Positions 27,945 to 37,711 are shown, counted from the first letter of the stretch. The stretch: 64,000 bases of DNA from Streptosporangium sp. NBC_01755 (GCF_035917995.1 NZ_CP109131.1:5642001-5706000); one strand, 5' to 3'. Program-made: numbers and translations. The notes: generated from the sequence alone by a model not told the origin.

Positions 27945-29156
27945 TCACTCCGCCAGCTCGGCGAGGACGGCGCCGAGCTGGTCGATCGCCCAGACGAGGT
28001 CCTCCTCGGAGATGACGATCGGCGGGGCGAGGCGGACGGTCGAGCCGTGAGTGTCCTTGGCCAGGACGCCGTGGGCCATGAGCGCCTTGGAGACCTCACG
28101 CCCGCCGGCCAGGGACGGGTCGATGTCGACGCCCGCCCACAGGCCGCGCCCGCGGACGGTGACCACGCCCTGGCCGATCAGGCCGCGCAGTCTCTCGTGC
28201 ATGACCTCGCCGAGATCCCTGGCCCGTGCCTGGTACTCGCCGGTACCGAGCATCTCGATGACCGCGTTCGCGACCGCGCAGGCGAGGGGGTTGCCGCCGA
28301 AGGTGGAGCCGTGCTGCCCCGGCCTGATCACGCCGAGCACGTCCTCGTTCGCGGTGATCGCCGAGACCGGGACGACGCCGCCGCCCAGGGCCTTGCCCAG
28401 CACGTAGATGTCGGGGACGACGCCCTCGTGGTCGCAGGCGAAGGTGTCGCCGGTACGGCCGAGACCCGACTGGATCTCGTCGGCGATCATCAGGATGTTC
28501 TCCGCGGTGCACAGCTCGCGGACCTGGGTGAGGTAGCCGTCCGGCGGGACCAGCACGCCTGCCTCGCCCTGGATGGGCTCCAGCAGCACCGCGACGGTGT
28601 TGGCGTCGATGGCCTCGTGGATCGCCTCGACGGAGCCGTACTTGACGATCTTGAAGCCGGGGGTGTACGGGCCGAAGCCGTCATGGGCGTCGGGGTCGGT
28701 GGAGAAGCTGACGATCGTGGTGGTGCGGCCGTGGAAGTTGTCCTCCATCACGATGATGTTGGCCTGCTCGGCGGCGACGCCCTTGACCTCGTAGCCCCAC
28801 TTGCGGGCCACCTTGATCGCGGTCTCCACGGCCTCGGCGCCGGTGTTCATCGGCAGGACCATGTCCTTGCCGGTGAGGTCGCCCAGCCCGGCGGCGAAGG
28901 TGGCGAACTGGTCGTGGAAGAAGGCGCGGCTGGTCAGGGTGAGCCTGGACAGCTGCTCCTGGGCCGCTGCGATGATCTTCGGGTTGCCGTGCCCGAAGTT
29001 CAGCGAGGAGTAGCCGGACAGGCAGTCCAGGAAACGCCTGCCCTCCACGTCGACCACCCAGGCGCCCTGCGCCTCGGATATCACGACGGGCAGCGGATGG
29101 TAGTTGTGAGCGCTGCGGCGCTCGCTCAGCTCGATGAAGTCGTCAGTGCTGGTCAT
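27945..29156 (-). CDS. rocD: Ornithine aminotransferase
   Basis: Converts ornithine and 2-oxoglutarate to glutamate semialdehyde and glutamate. 403 aa class-III PLP aminotransferase. Landmarks are LDCLSGYSSLNFGHGNPKII, MNTGAEAVETAIKVARKWGY, NFHGRTTTIVSFSTD, VLLEPIQGEAGV, MIADEIQSGLGRTG and the PLP lysine in VLGKALGGGVVPVSAI. These fit RocD rather than acetylornithine aminotransferase. Downstream of ddaH and behind an Lrp-type gene, it forms an arginine/ornithine utilisation unit. Confidence 0.96.
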   Translation of the reverse strand: MTSTDDFIELSERRSAHNYHPLPVVISEAQGAWVVDVEGRRFLDCLSGYSSLNFGHGNPKIIAAAQEQLSRLTLTSRAFFHDQFATFAAGLGDLTGKDMVLPMNTGAEAVETAIKVARKWGYEVKGVAAEQANIIVMEDNFHGRTTTIVSFSTDPDAHDGFGPYTPGFKIVKYGSVEAIHEAIDANTVAVLLEPIQGEAGVLVPPDGYLTQVRELCTAENILMIADEIQSGLGRTGDTFACDHEGVVPDIYVLGKALGGGVVPVSAITANEDVLGVIRPGQHGSTFGGNPLACAVANAVIEMLGTGEYQARARDLGEVMHERLRGLIGQGVVTVRGRGLWAGVDIDPSLAGGREVSKALMAHGVLAKDTHGSTVRLAPPIVISEEDLVWAIDQLGAVLAELAE

Positions 29157-29198
29157 TTGATGTCCGCCCCTTTTGGTCCGTGGCCGTTTCGCCCGGCA

Positions 29199-29993
29199 CT
29201 ATCCCCTGATCTCCAGCGTGCAGCACTTCGGACCGCCCCCGGCCTTGCGGAGCTCCGACAGGTCAACGGGGATGATCTCGAAGCCCCGGCGCTTGAGCTC
29301 CAGCTGGAGATCGGCGGCCTCGACGTTGATCACCACGTTGCTGCCGTCGCTGACCGCGTTGAGGCCCAGCACGGCGGCGTCGTCCTCACCGGCGATGACG
29401 GCGTCGGGGAAGAGGCCGCGGAGCACCTCCTGGCTTCCAGGGGAGAAAGCCCCCGGGAAGTATGCCACGTTGTGTCCGTTTAGCGGGAAGAGGGCGGTGT
29501 CCAGGTGGTAGAACCGCGGGTCCACCAGCTGCAGCGTCACCACCGGTCGGCCGAGGAACTCCTGGGCCTCGGCGTGAGCGGTGATGTCGGTACGGAAGCC
29601 GGTGCCGGCCAGCACCAGGTGGTCGAGGGTGAGGAAGTCCCCCTCACCCTCGTTGGTGAAGGTCGCCTCGCGGACCCGCTGGTAGCCGTTGTCGGCGAAC
29701 CATTTCAGGTAGGCGGGCCCCTCGGCCGCCCGCTGCGGGTGGGTGAACCGCGCGCCGTACACGCGACCGCCGACCACCAGCGCCCCGTTGGCGGCGAAGA
29801 CCATGTCCGGCAGACCCTTCACCGGATCGATGAGGCTGACGCGGTGCCCGAGATCCTCGTAGGCGCTCCTGAGCGTCTCCCACTGCCTGATCGCCACCTC
29901 GCGGTCGGCACCGGCCTCGGGACGCATCCACGGGTTGATCGCGTACTCAACCGCGAAGTGGTCGGGCCGACACATGAGGTAGTGCCTCGTCAT
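29199..29993 (-). CDS. ddaH: Dimethylargininase-like amidinotransferase-fold hydrolase
   Basis: 264 aa. Members hydrolyse methylated arginines (or arginine) to citrulline and an amine. The catalytic set is present: PDMVFAANGALVVG, FTNEGEGDF, the histidine in DPRFYHLDTALFPL and the nucleophile cysteine in GGGPKCCTLEIRG. Actinobacteria often pair this gene with rocD, as here 42 nt apart. Specificity between dimethylarginine and arginine cannot be told from sequence alone. Confidence 0.9.
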   Translation of the reverse strand: MTRHYLMCRPDHFAVEYAINPWMRPEAGADREVAIRQWETLRSAYEDLGHRVSLIDPVKGLPDMVFAANGALVVGGRVYGARFTHPQRAAEGPAYLKWFADNGYQRVREATFTNEGEGDFLTLDHLVLAGTGFRTDITAHAEAQEFLGRPVVTLQLVDPRFYHLDTALFPLNGHNVAYFPGAFSPGSQEVLRGLFPDAVIAGEDDAAVLGLNAVSDGSNVVINVEAADLQLELKRRGFEIIPVDLSELRKAGGGPKCCTLEIRG

Positions 29994-30119
29994 GAATAAC
30001 CCCGTATCGAAGGTCGTGGTGAAAACGCCGGCTCAGTGGCGGCGTCATCAGCCTAGGAAACGGTGTTCTCGCAGGCCAAGAGCTTGCTCTTGCGTTCTGG
30101 CGCGGGTTTCTTGCGCGCT

Positions 30120-30617
30120 TCAGGCGATGAACGGTGATTCGTTGTGCGGGGCGATGAACGGCTCGTCGCGCGAGGTCATGAGCGGCGCCTCGATCAGCCG
30201 GGAGAGCACGATGGAGCTCTTGGTCCGCACCACGAACGGCTCCGAGGCGATGCGTTCGATCACCCTCTCCACGTGCCGCACATCGGTGGCCCTGATGTGC
30301 AGCAGCGCATCGGCCTCGCCGGTGATGGTGCACGCCGAGACCACCTCGGGATGGCGGCCGATGGCCACCCCGATCTCCGACGGCGAGGTCTTCCCCGCGC
30401 AGAACAGCTCCACGTAGGCCTCGGTGGTCCAGCCGAGCGCCGCGGGCTCCACCCTGGCGGTGAACCCGGTGATGGCGCCGGTCTCGCGCAGCCGGTCCAC
30501 CCGGCGTTTCACCGCCGACGCCGACAGGCCCACCTGCTGTCCGATCTCCGCGTATGTGGCTCGGGCGTCCTCGACGAGCGCCCCGATGATGTCGCGATCC
30601 AGCCTGTCCAGTTCCAC
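30120..30617 (-). CDS. Lrp/AsnC-family regulator
   Basis: 165 aa from GTG 30617. LDRLDRDIIGALVEDARATY, SASAVKRRVDRLRETGAITG is the asnC-type helix-turn-helix and the remainder is a RAM ligand-sensing domain (TSPSEIGVAIGRHPEVVSAC). It lies upstream of, and in the same direction as, ddaH-rocD with a 126-nt gap. It is probably their arginine/ornithine-responsive regulator. Confidence 0.93.
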   Translation of the reverse strand: MELDRLDRDIIGALVEDARATYAEIGQQVGLSASAVKRRVDRLRETGAITGFTARVEPAALGWTTEAYVELFCAGKTSPSEIGVAIGRHPEVVSACTITGEADALLHIRATDVRHVERVIERIASEPFVVRTKSSIVLSRLIEAPLMTSRDEPFIAPHNESPFIA

Positions 30618-30755
30618 GCTGACCTGTATATCGCTTCGGGTCCGTCCGGGCTCGCGACGAGCGGTCCACCCGCGCTCACGGCGGACGGCGGCGACCCGAG
30701 GTGAATCCGTGTCGCCGTGCGTCCGGCCGCGCACCCGGTCCTGTGATCAATGAAA

Positions 30756-30788
30756 ATGCCGCCGGACAGATGACCTGTCCGGCGGCAT
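30756..30788 (-). terminator. Terminator of the DUF5941 gene
   Basis: ATGCCGCCGGACAG (30756-30769) and CTGTCCGGCGGCAT (30775-30788) form a 14-bp stem. Read on the minus strand it is followed by TTTTCATT, a short U-tract, 23 nt past the stop. Confidence 0.85.
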
Positions 30789-30810
30789 CCGCCATCTGTG
30801 CGGTCTCCGG

Positions 30811-31518
30811 TCAGGTCTGCTCGGCCTCGCCGGTGGCCTGCTCCTGGGCCTCCTCGGGGGAGGCCTCCAGGTCGTCGCCCGCCTGGGCGAGCGCCGTCTG
30901 CTTGTCCAGGCGGACCCAGCTCGTCACGCTCTCGACGGCGAACAGCACACCGAGGTAGATCGTGAGCGCGGCCAGCACCCAGGTCAGCACGCCCAGCGCG
31001 GCACCGGCGCCGATCAGCAGCAGCCTGAGCTCCCAGCCCAGGCCGGCCCGGAAGACCCAGGGGGCCGGCCAGATGCTCTGCCGTGTCCGGTACACCGTGT
31101 CGTAGGTGTGGTAGCCGATCACGTAGATCAGCACGTACAGCAGCCACTTGGGCGCGTCCGCCGCCAGGCCGATCAGGATGATCGTGAGGAACTCGGCCCC
31201 GCGGATCAGCGGCGGCGCCAGCCAGTCGAGCTTGCCGAGGTGATCACGGGCCGCGGTGGGCAGCACCAGGACGATCATGATCAGCACGGGGACGAGCAGG
31301 ATCGGCCCGTCCACCAGCATCCCGGTCACCGCCATCGCGATGATCGCCAGCAGCGCGGCGAGCGTGGCGGGCACCGGGGGCAGCCCGGGGCCGACCCGCT
31401 CACGCAGCAGCGTCACCAGCGGGCCGTCGTCGCGGTAGGCGAGCAGTCGCGCGGTCTGGATGCGCAGCCGCTCCTGGTACGGGTCCGGAGCGGGGATGGT
31501 CTGCGGCTGGGTGATCAT
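30811..31518 (-). CDS. DUF5941 membrane protein
   Basis: 235 aa with five or six hydrophobic helices (LLAIIAMAVTGMLVDGPIL, ILLVPVLIMIVLVLP, WLLYVLIYVIGYHTYDTVYR and others) and an acidic C-terminus (DDLEASPEEAQEQATGEAEQ). DUF5941 is often fused behind a CDP-alcohol phosphatidyltransferase in actinobacteria. Here it is a separate gene overlapping the upstream one by ATGA, so the two probably act together in the membrane. Confidence 0.8.
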   Translation of the reverse strand: MITQPQTIPAPDPYQERLRIQTARLLAYRDDGPLVTLLRERVGPGLPPVPATLAALLAIIAMAVTGMLVDGPILLVPVLIMIVLVLPTAARDHLGKLDWLAPPLIRGAEFLTIILIGLAADAPKWLLYVLIYVIGYHTYDTVYRTRQSIWPAPWVFRAGLGWELRLLLIGAGAALGVLTWVLAALTIYLGVLFAVESVTSWVRLDKQTALAQAGDDLEASPEEAQEQATGEAEQT

Positions 31519-33092
31519 GCGAGAGACCTCATCAGGCGTCCGGTGAGCGAGTAGGCGGCACCGATGCCACCCCAGATGATCAGTGTCAGGAAGGTGATCC
31601 TGGCGTCGAACAGGGCGCTGACGATCGCGATGGCGGCGAAGCGCTCACCGATGGGGAACACGATCATCTTGCGGGCCCAGTGCACGGCCCGGAACCTGCC
31701 GGCCCTGCCCCACATCTTCAGCAGGCTGCGGATCCCGCCGGTCTGGGCGGCCTTGCGCTGTTCCAGCGCCTGGCGAAGGCCGGTGTCGGCGCTGACCGAC
31801 AGCGGCACCGAGGGCAGCGGCGACGGGGGCTTACGCCGGTTCGCCGCGCCGTAGGAGAAGTCGAGCAGGTGCTTGATGGACTGCACACCGAGCGCGATCA
31901 GCGCCAGCGTCCACACGTCGCCCACGCCGGAGACCGCAGCGCCGACCGCCAGACCGGCGAAGACCACGTACTCCTTGAACCGGTCGAAGGTCGCGTCCAG
32001 CCACGCCCCGAGCACGCCGAACTTGCGGGCGTACCGCGCGACCTGGCCGTCCACGCAGTCGAACACGAACGCGAAGTAGATCAGCACGCCGCCCGCGACC
32101 ATCCCGGCCCGCTCACCGGTGGCGAAGCAGAGCGCCGCGGCCACGCCCAGCGCGATCGAGATCAGCGTGACCTGGTTGGGGGTCAGCCCCCGCTTGGCCG
32201 CCCAGCGGGCGATGAACCGGGAGTAGGTGCTGACGAAATAGGTGGTGAAGAAACCGTCGGCGCCCTTCACCGCGTTGTTCAGCCTGGCACTGTCCTCGTT
32301 GAACGTGACCATCTCGGCCGGCGCCTCGATGGCCTGCCCGGGAGTGGACACCCGGCGGAAGAACAGGTCCCGGCGGCCGCGGACGCCGACCGAGACGCCC
32401 TTGCGGACCAGGCCCAGGACCAGCAGCTGGACCAGGTCGTCGTCGGGGCCCAGCAGGTGGGCCATGTCGGCCAGCTCGCGGGCGGCCTCGGCGAGGACCG
32501 GCGCGTGCTTGTGGTGCAGGTGCAGCGGGCCGAGCAGGACCGCGTTGGGCCTGGTCACCGCATGGAAGGCCGAACCCACCGAGATGATGCGGGACCTGCG
32601 GGCGCGTACCCGGACGGGCAGGTCCTCCAGCGTCCGGTCGCCGATCTCCGGCTGCGCCTCCTCGATCGGGACGTCGGGGACGACGGCGTCGCCGTTCTCG
32701 TCCTCCTCCCGGGGCTCCCTGACGATCAGCGCGAGCGCCCCGCGCTTCGACTTGGTGATCTGGTAGATCAGCTCGTCGTGGATCAGCGAGTTGGCGGGCA
32801 GGATGAGCAGGTTCTCGGTGGCGGCCTCGGCCGCCTCGGCCACGGCGCGCAGGTCACCGGCCAGGTCGGAGGTCTCGACGAGGCTGCCGGGGAAGCCCCG
32901 GTAGGCGGCGGCCTCACTCGATCGGGCGATCGTCACCGGCTCGGGGTCGATCGAGGCGAGCTGGCCGTGCAGCTTGCCGATCACCGTGGGGCAACCGGGA
33001 AGCGCGGGCAGGGTCAACGCGGCGGGCGGCGTCGCCTGGCCGGTAGCGGCATCGGGGCCGGGCGATGAGCCCAGCAGGACCACGCGGGGCAT
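31515..33092 (-). CDS. CDP-alcohol phosphatidyltransferase with N-terminal nucleotidyltransferase-like domain
   Basis: 525 aa. The first 270 residues resemble a degenerate sugar-nucleotidyltransferase half (ENLLILPANSLIHDELIYQI, AVTRPNAVLLGPLHLHHKHA). The membrane half has the CDP-OH-P motif DCVDGQVARYARKFGVLGAW followed by LDATFD, with all aspartates of DGx2ARx8Gx3Dx3D. Bifunctional enzymes of this form make inositol-phosphate-type or related phospholipid headgroups; the acceptor alcohol here is unknown. Confidence 0.85.
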   Translation of the reverse strand: MPRVVLLGSSPGPDAATGQATPPAALTLPALPGCPTVIGKLHGQLASIDPEPVTIARSSEAAAYRGFPGSLVETSDLAGDLRAVAEAAEAATENLLILPANSLIHDELIYQITKSKRGALALIVREPREEDENGDAVVPDVPIEEAQPEIGDRTLEDLPVRVRARRSRIISVGSAFHAVTRPNAVLLGPLHLHHKHAPVLAEAARELADMAHLLGPDDDLVQLLVLGLVRKGVSVGVRGRRDLFFRRVSTPGQAIEAPAEMVTFNEDSARLNNAVKGADGFFTTYFVSTYSRFIARWAAKRGLTPNQVTLISIALGVAAALCFATGERAGMVAGGVLIYFAFVFDCVDGQVARYARKFGVLGAWLDATFDRFKEYVVFAGLAVGAAVSGVGDVWTLALIALGVQSIKHLLDFSYGAANRRKPPSPLPSVPLSVSADTGLRQALEQRKAAQTGGIRSLLKMWGRAGRFRAVHWARKMIVFPIGERFAAIAIVSALFDARITFLTLIIWGGIGAAYSLTGRLMRSLA

Positions 33093-33257
33093 GGCACCCT
33101 TTCATGCGGAGACGGGTGTGAGGCGGTGTAGCGGGGGATGTATTTCGCCAGAGGCCAAAGTTTAGTGAGTTTTAGGTGAACAACACGCACCAGTGATCTA
33201 TCCGTGTCGTTTGATCATGGTTGCACCTCTGCCAAGTGAATCGCCCCACGCCCCCAC

Positions 33258-33272
33258 TACACTGTGCGGGTG
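33258..33272 (+). promoter_or_regulatory. Likely leaderless promoter of recO
   Basis: TACACT at 33258-33263 is a good -10 hexamer. A transcript starting 7 nt later begins at the GTG 33270, and no ribosome-binding site precedes either GTG. Confidence 0.55.
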
Positions 33273-34007
33273 AGTCTGTACCGTGACGACGGCATCGTGC
33301 TGCGCACCCACAAGCTGGGCGAGGCCGATCGCATCGTCACAGTCCTGACCCGGCGGACGGGCAAGATCCGAGGGGTCGCCAAGGGCGTCCGGCGCACGAC
33401 ATCACGATTTGGCAGTCGGCTCGAACCGTTCACCCATGTCGATCTCCAGCTCCACACCGGCCGCACCCTCGACGTGATCACTCAAGCCGAGACCATCCAG
33501 CCGTACGGCCGGCCACTCGTCGCAGACTACCCGCGCTACACGGCGGGCATCGCCATGCTGGAGACCGCCGACCGCCTGATCATGGGGGAGAAGGAACCGG
33601 CGCTCCGCCAGTTCCTGCTGCTGGTCGGCGGCCTGCGCACGCTCGGCTCGGGCGCCCACGAGGCCAGGCTCGTCCTGGACGCCTACTTCCTGCGCTCTCT
33701 CGCGGTCGCCGGTTACGCCCCCGCCCTGGAGGCCTGTGCCCGGTGCAAGGCGGTCTCGGTGCGGGCCTTCGCCATCGTGGCCGGCGGTGTGGTGTGCGGG
33801 GCCTGCCGTCCCGCGGGCGCGGCGGTGCCGGAGGGGGAGACCCTGGCCCTGATGGTGGCGTTGCTCAAGGGGGACTGGCTCACCGCCGACGCATCGGGGG
33901 CCAGGCACCGCGCGGAGTGCAGCGGCCTGGTCGCCGCGTATCTCCAGTGGCACCTCGAACACGGCATACGCTCTCTTCGACACGTAGAAAGGGAACTCGC
34001 CACGTGA
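33270..34007 (+). CDS. recO: DNA repair protein RecO
   Basis: Loads RecA in the RecFOR pathway. 245 aa from GTG 33270; GTG 33264 would add two residues. It begins [20 protein letters not shown], the OB-fold N-terminus, and [20 protein letters not shown] follows. The zinc cysteines are CARC and CGAC near residues 150-180. Its stop overlaps the uppS start (GTGA), a common actinobacterial arrangement. Confidence 0.95.
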   Translation: MSLYRDDGIVLRTHKLGEADRIVTVLTRRTGKIRGVAKGVRRTTSRFGSRLEPFTHVDLQLHTGRTLDVITQAETIQPYGRPLVADYPRYTAGIAMLETADRLIMGEKEPALRQFLLLVGGLRTLGSGAHEARLVLDAYFLRSLAVAGYAPALEACARCKAVSVRAFAIVAGGVVCGACRPAGAAVPEGETLALMVALLKGDWLTADASGARHRAECSGLVAAYLQWHLEHGIRSLRHVERELAT

Positions 34008-34783
34008 ACGTCCGCCCGCCCGTCCCGCACCCCTCCGGTGCAATCTCGCCCCCGATCCCGCGTGACCTCGTGCCGCGGCACGTGGCGATCGTGATGGACG
34101 GCAACGGCCGGTGGGCCAAGCAGCGCGGCCTGCCCCGTACCGAGGGCCACAAGGCGGGCGAGGCGTCGCTCTTCGACGTGATCGAGGGCGCGATCGAGCT
34201 CGGCATCCCCTACCTGTCGGCCTACGCCTTCTCCACGGAGAACTGGAAGCGCTCCCCGGACGAGGTCCGTTTCCTGATGGGTTTCAACCGCGACGTCATC
34301 CGCCGACGCAGGGACCAGCTCCACGCGATGGGCGTGCGGGTCCGCTGGGCGGGCCGCCCCGGACGGCTGTGGCGAAGCGTCATCCAGGAACTGCGCGACG
34401 CCGAGCAGATGACCGAGGGCAACTCCACCCTGACCCTGCAGTTCTGCGTCAACTACGGCGGCCGCGCCGAGATCGTGGACGCCGCCCTGCGCCTGGCGCA
34501 GGACATCGCCGAGGGGCGGGTCAAGCCGGGCCGGGTGAAGGAGGAGACCTTCGCCCGTTACCTGGACGAGCCGCAGATCCCCGACGTCGACCTGTTCGTG
34601 CGCTCCTCGGGCGAGCAGCGCATCTCCAACTTCCTGATCTGGCAGACGGCGTACGCCGAGATGGTCTTCCTCAACCGTCTCTGGCCCGACTTCGACCGCC
34701 GTGATCTGTGGCAGGCCTGCGAGACATACGCCAAGCGCGACAGGAGGTACGGCGGAGCCGTGCCGAACGCGACCGCGGAATGA
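34004..34783 (+). CDS. uppS: Isoprenyl transferase (undecaprenyl diphosphate synthase type)
   Basis: cis-prenyl chain elongation for cell-wall lipid carrier. 259 aa. [20 protein letters not shown] holds the catalytic Asp and diphosphate site, then [39 protein letters not shown] and [23 protein letters not shown] 34004 overlaps the recO stop and follows AAGGGA. Confidence 0.96.
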   Translation: MNVRPPVPHPSGAISPPIPRDLVPRHVAIVMDGNGRWAKQRGLPRTEGHKAGEASLFDVIEGAIELGIPYLSAYAFSTENWKRSPDEVRFLMGFNRDVIRRRRDQLHAMGVRVRWAGRPGRLWRSVIQELRDAEQMTEGNSTLTLQFCVNYGGRAEIVDAALRLAQDIAEGRVKPGRVKEETFARYLDEPQIPDVDLFVRSSGEQRISNFLIWQTAYAEMVFLNRLWPDFDRRDLWQACETYAKRDRRYGGAVPNATAE

Positions 34784-34865
34784 CAATGGTGTCTTCCGGG
34801 CGCCCTCGACGGGCCAGGAGGCGCGCCCGGTCCAACGCCGGAGCGGGTACGGGCGGCGAGTGACC

Positions 34866-35414
34866 TCAGGCCCGGCGTCGCGCACGGTAGGCGGCCACGT
34901 GCATGCGGTTCCCGCAGGTGCGGCTGTCGCAGTAGACCCGCGAACGGTTGCGGGACTCGTCCACGAAGACATGGTCGCAGTCGGGCGCCGAGCAGGTGCG
35001 CAGGCGCTCCCACTCGTCCTCGACGAGCAGGTGGGCCAGGGCGACCCCGATGTCGGCCGCCAGGTGCTCGTCGAGTGAGGCGTCCGGCGCGAAGTAGTGG
35101 ACGTGCAGGGGGTGGCCGTCGTGCTCCGCCAGGCGCGGGGTGATGCGGGTCCCGCTCAGCAGGGTGTTCAGCCGGATGACCGCGGTGGGCTGGTCCGGGG
35201 CGGTGAAGACCTTGTGGAAGGCCTCGCGCAGGGCGCGCACCTCGGCCAGGTCGCCCGCGTCCAGCTCACCGATCCCGCTGACCTCCCAGCGTGCCACGAA
35301 GTCGCCCAGTTCCCGCAGATCGGTCAGGGTGTCCTCGCCTCCGGTGGAGGGGGAGGTGTTGACCAGGTCGACCGCGGTGGCGAGTGAGTGCACCATGTCA
35401 TGTCCGAATGGCAT
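34866..35414 (-). CDS. CGNR zinc-finger / ABATE-domain protein
   Basis: 182 aa. An N-terminal ABATE-type region (DMVHSLATAVDLVNTSPS) is followed by the C-terminal zinc finger CSAPDCDHVFVDESRNRSRV and YCDSRTCGNRMHVAAYRARR. CGNR proteins are presumed stress-linked transcription regulators of actinobacteria. AGGAG 6 nt before ATG 35414 sets the start. Confidence 0.92.
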   Translation of the reverse strand: MPFGHDMVHSLATAVDLVNTSPSTGGEDTLTDLRELGDFVARWEVSGIGELDAGDLAEVRALREAFHKVFTAPDQPTAVIRLNTLLSGTRITPRLAEHDGHPLHVHYFAPDASLDEHLAADIGVALAHLLVEDEWERLRTCSAPDCDHVFVDESRNRSRVYCDSRTCGNRMHVAAYRARRRA

Positions 35415-35602
35415 GTTGACTCCTGTAGAAAGCGGTTACAGCGTGAGGCTCGCGGTGGCTTGCCGTGTCGGAAGCGTATCTCTCCGGCGGACCTTCGCGC
35501 CTTCTCTCTCTCGTTCTCTCTCGCGCACATCGCCGTGGCACGCCCTGTGAACACCCAGCCGGCATGATCTTCAGCGGCTCCACGTCCGGTACGCCCCCGT
35601 CG

Positions 35603-35698
35603 CCCGGTGCGTTTCCCCGAGTGGTGAGGATCCGGCGGGCTCAGACGCGGCCCGGTGCGTTTCCCCGGGTGGTGAGGATCCGGCGGGCTCAGACGCGG
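35603..35698. repeat. 48-bp tandem duplication at the 3' end of zur
   Basis: Copies 35603-35650 and 35651-35698 differ at two positions. The right copy contains the zur stop codon (35689-35691). The 190 bp before the array, up to the CGNR gene, hold only low-complexity TCTC sequence and nothing gene-like. Confidence 0.92.
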
Positions 35699-36096
35699 CT
35701 CGGCGCATGGGCCGGTTTGGCGGCTGTGGAGCAGGAGGCACAGGTCCCGAAGATCTCCACCGTGTGGGTGACCTCGGTGAACCCGTGCTCGGAGCCGATG
35801 GCCTCGGCCCAGCGCTCCACCGCGGGTCCGGCCACCTCCACGGTACGGCCGCACATGCGGCAGACCAGATGGTGGTGGTGGTCGCCGCTGGCACACGCCC
35901 GATAGACCGACTCACCGTCGTCGGTTCTCAGCATGTCGACGTGACCGGTGTCGGCGAGCGCCTGGAGCGCCCGGTAGACGGTGGTCAGTCCGATCTTGGC
36001 GCCTTCCGCGCGCATCTCCGCGTAGACGTCCTGCGCACTGCGGAAACCCTCGCTCTGACGGAGGACCGCGTGGACGGCATCACGCCTGTTGCTCAT
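35689..36096 (-). CDS. zur: Zinc uptake regulator, Fur family
   Basis: 135 aa. The winged helix is FRSAQDVYAEMRAEGAKIGL and TTVYRALQALADTG. Metal sites are HHHHLVCRMCGRTVEV and the CASC pair in FGTCASCSTAAKPAHAPS. The gene follows znuB by a 4-nt ATGA overlap, and a Zur box precedes znuA, which separates it from iron- or peroxide-sensing Fur relatives. It would repress znuACB and itself when zinc is plentiful. Confidence 0.94.
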   Translation of the reverse strand: MSNRRDAVHAVLRQSEGFRSAQDVYAEMRAEGAKIGLTTVYRALQALADTGHVDMLRTDDGESVYRACASGDHHHHLVCRMCGRTVEVAGPAVERWAEAIGSEHGFTEVTHTVEIFGTCASCSTAAKPAHAPSRV

Positions 36097-36926
36097 GAGC
36101 TGGACTCCTGGGGTCGGCTTCGGCGTATGAATCTACCGAGCCCGAGGGCGAGGACGAACCCGGTGAGAGCGACGATCACGATGATCGCACCCGGCGGGAC
36201 CTCGACGTAGAAGGAGGAGGTCAGGCCACCGACCGTGGCGATCATCCCGAAAAGCATGGAAAGCAGCATCGTGCTCACGAAACCTCGGGTGAGCTGCTGG
36301 CTGGTCGCCACCGGCACCACCATCAGCGCGCTGACCAGAAGCAATCCTACGACGCGCATGGCGATGACCACGGTCAGCGCGGCGGTCACGGCGATCAGCA
36401 GGCTGAGGAAGCGGACCGGCAGGCCGCTGGCCTTGGCGACCTCCTCGTCCTGGCAGAGCACGTAGAGCTCCCGCCCGAAGACGGCCAGCACGCCGAGGAC
36501 CGCCGCCGCCAGCAGGCCGATCACCCACACGTCCTCGACGGGGACGCTGCTGATCGAGCCGAACAGGTAGGACATCAAGGTGGCGTTGCTGCCGCCGGGG
36601 GCCAGCGAGATGAGCAGCACCCCTCCGGCGATGCCGCCGTAGAACAGCAGCGCGAGCGCCACGTCACCGCTGGTCCTGCCGCGTGCGCGGACCACTTCGA
36701 TGGCCACGGCGCCGAGCACGGAGACCAGTACGGCGGTCAGCACCGGGGCGGTCCCGGTTAGGAAGCCCAGGGCCACGCCGGTCAGCGCGACGTGCCCGAT
36801 GCCGTCGCCCAGCAGGGCCAGGCGGCGCTGGACCATGAACGTGCCGATGGCGGGGGCGACCAGGCCGACCAGGAGGGCGGCGATCAGCGCCCGCCGCATG
36901 AAGTCGAACTGCAGAAGCTCGATCAC
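36093..36926 (-). CDS. znuB: Zinc ABC transporter permease
   Basis: 277 aa, ABC-3 family with about eight helices: IELLQFDFMRRALIAALLVG at the start, RRLALLGDGIGHVALTGVAL near residue 40, LTRGFVSTMLLSMLFGM near the end. GTG 36926 overlaps the znuC stop. A much longer open frame extends upstream but is shadow of znuC. Confidence 0.94.
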   Translation of the reverse strand: MIELLQFDFMRRALIAALLVGLVAPAIGTFMVQRRLALLGDGIGHVALTGVALGFLTGTAPVLTAVLVSVLGAVAIEVVRARGRTSGDVALALLFYGGIAGGVLLISLAPGGSNATLMSYLFGSISSVPVEDVWVIGLLAAAVLGVLAVFGRELYVLCQDEEVAKASGLPVRFLSLLIAVTAALTVVIAMRVVGLLLVSALMVVPVATSQQLTRGFVSTMLLSMLFGMIATVGGLTSSFYVEVPPGAIIVIVALTGFVLALGLGRFIRRSRPQESSS

Positions 36927-37702
36927 GACGAGGGCCTCCAGTCGAGCGGGCTCACGGGCTCCTCCTCGGCGTGCGGGTGCACGTGGTCGTGGCCGGGCAG
37001 CGCGTGAGTGCCGACCGCCTGGGGCGGCGGGCCGTCGTGGCAGACGTACCCGTCCCGCAGGACCACCGCGCGGGTGATCAGGGGTTCCAGCGGGCCGAGC
37101 TCGTGCGCGACCAGCAGGACCGTCTTGCCCTGCTCCACGAGCGTGGACAGGGTCTCGGCCAGGAGCATCTGGCTCCCGGAGTCGACGCCGGCGGTGGGTT
37201 CGTCCATGACGAAGGTGTCGGGCTCCCCGGCGAGGGCGCGGGCGATCAGCACCCGCTGCTGCTGGCCGCCGGACAGGGTCTGCACCGGGTCGGAGGCGCG
37301 ATGGGCCAGGCCGACGGCGGCCAGCGCCCTGTCCGTCGCCTCCCGATCGGCCGCGCGGGCCGGCCGCAGGCGTCGCTGCCTGGCGATCCGTCCCGAGGCG
37401 ACGACCTCGCGGATCGTGGTCGGCACGCCGCCGCCCACCGAGAGCCGCTGGGGCACGTAGCCGATTCGCCACCACTCGCGGAACCGGGCGGGGGGTCTGT
37501 CGTACAGGAGGGTCTCGCCGCCGGACAGGGGGATGAGGCCGAGCAGGGCGCGGATGAGGGTTGACTTCCCCGACCCGTTCGCACCGAGCACCGCCACCGC
37601 CTCACCCGGCTCGACGGACAGGTCGATCCCGCGGAGCACCGGGCGGCGGTCCAGGTTGACCCTGCCGCCGTTCATGGTGAAAACCGTTTTGCTGGATGTC
37701 AC
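36923..37702 (-). CDS. znuC: Zinc ABC transporter ATP-binding protein
   Basis: 259 aa ATPase. Walker A LGANGSGKSTLIRALLG, signature LSGGQQQRVLIARALAG, Walker B TFVMDEPTAGVDSGSQ. The C-terminus is histidine-rich (GTHALPGHDHVHPHAEEE), in line with zinc handling. GTG start 9 nt after znuA, with AAGG upstream. Confidence 0.95.
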   Translation of the reverse strand: MTSSKTVFTMNGGRVNLDRRPVLRGIDLSVEPGEAVAVLGANGSGKSTLIRALLGLIPLSGGETLLYDRPPARFREWWRIGYVPQRLSVGGGVPTTIREVVASGRIARQRRLRPARAADREATDRALAAVGLAHRASDPVQTLSGGQQQRVLIARALAGEPDTFVMDEPTAGVDSGSQMLLAETLSTLVEQGKTVLLVAHELGPLEPLITRAVVLRDGYVCHDGPPPQAVGTHALPGHDHVHPHAEEEPVSPLDWRPSS

Positions 37703-37711
37703 GTCTGGCCT

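Noticed and set aside
30424..30753. 109-codon plus frame opposite the Lrp gene
   Set aside because: Ser/Arg-rich shadow frame without a start signal or domain.
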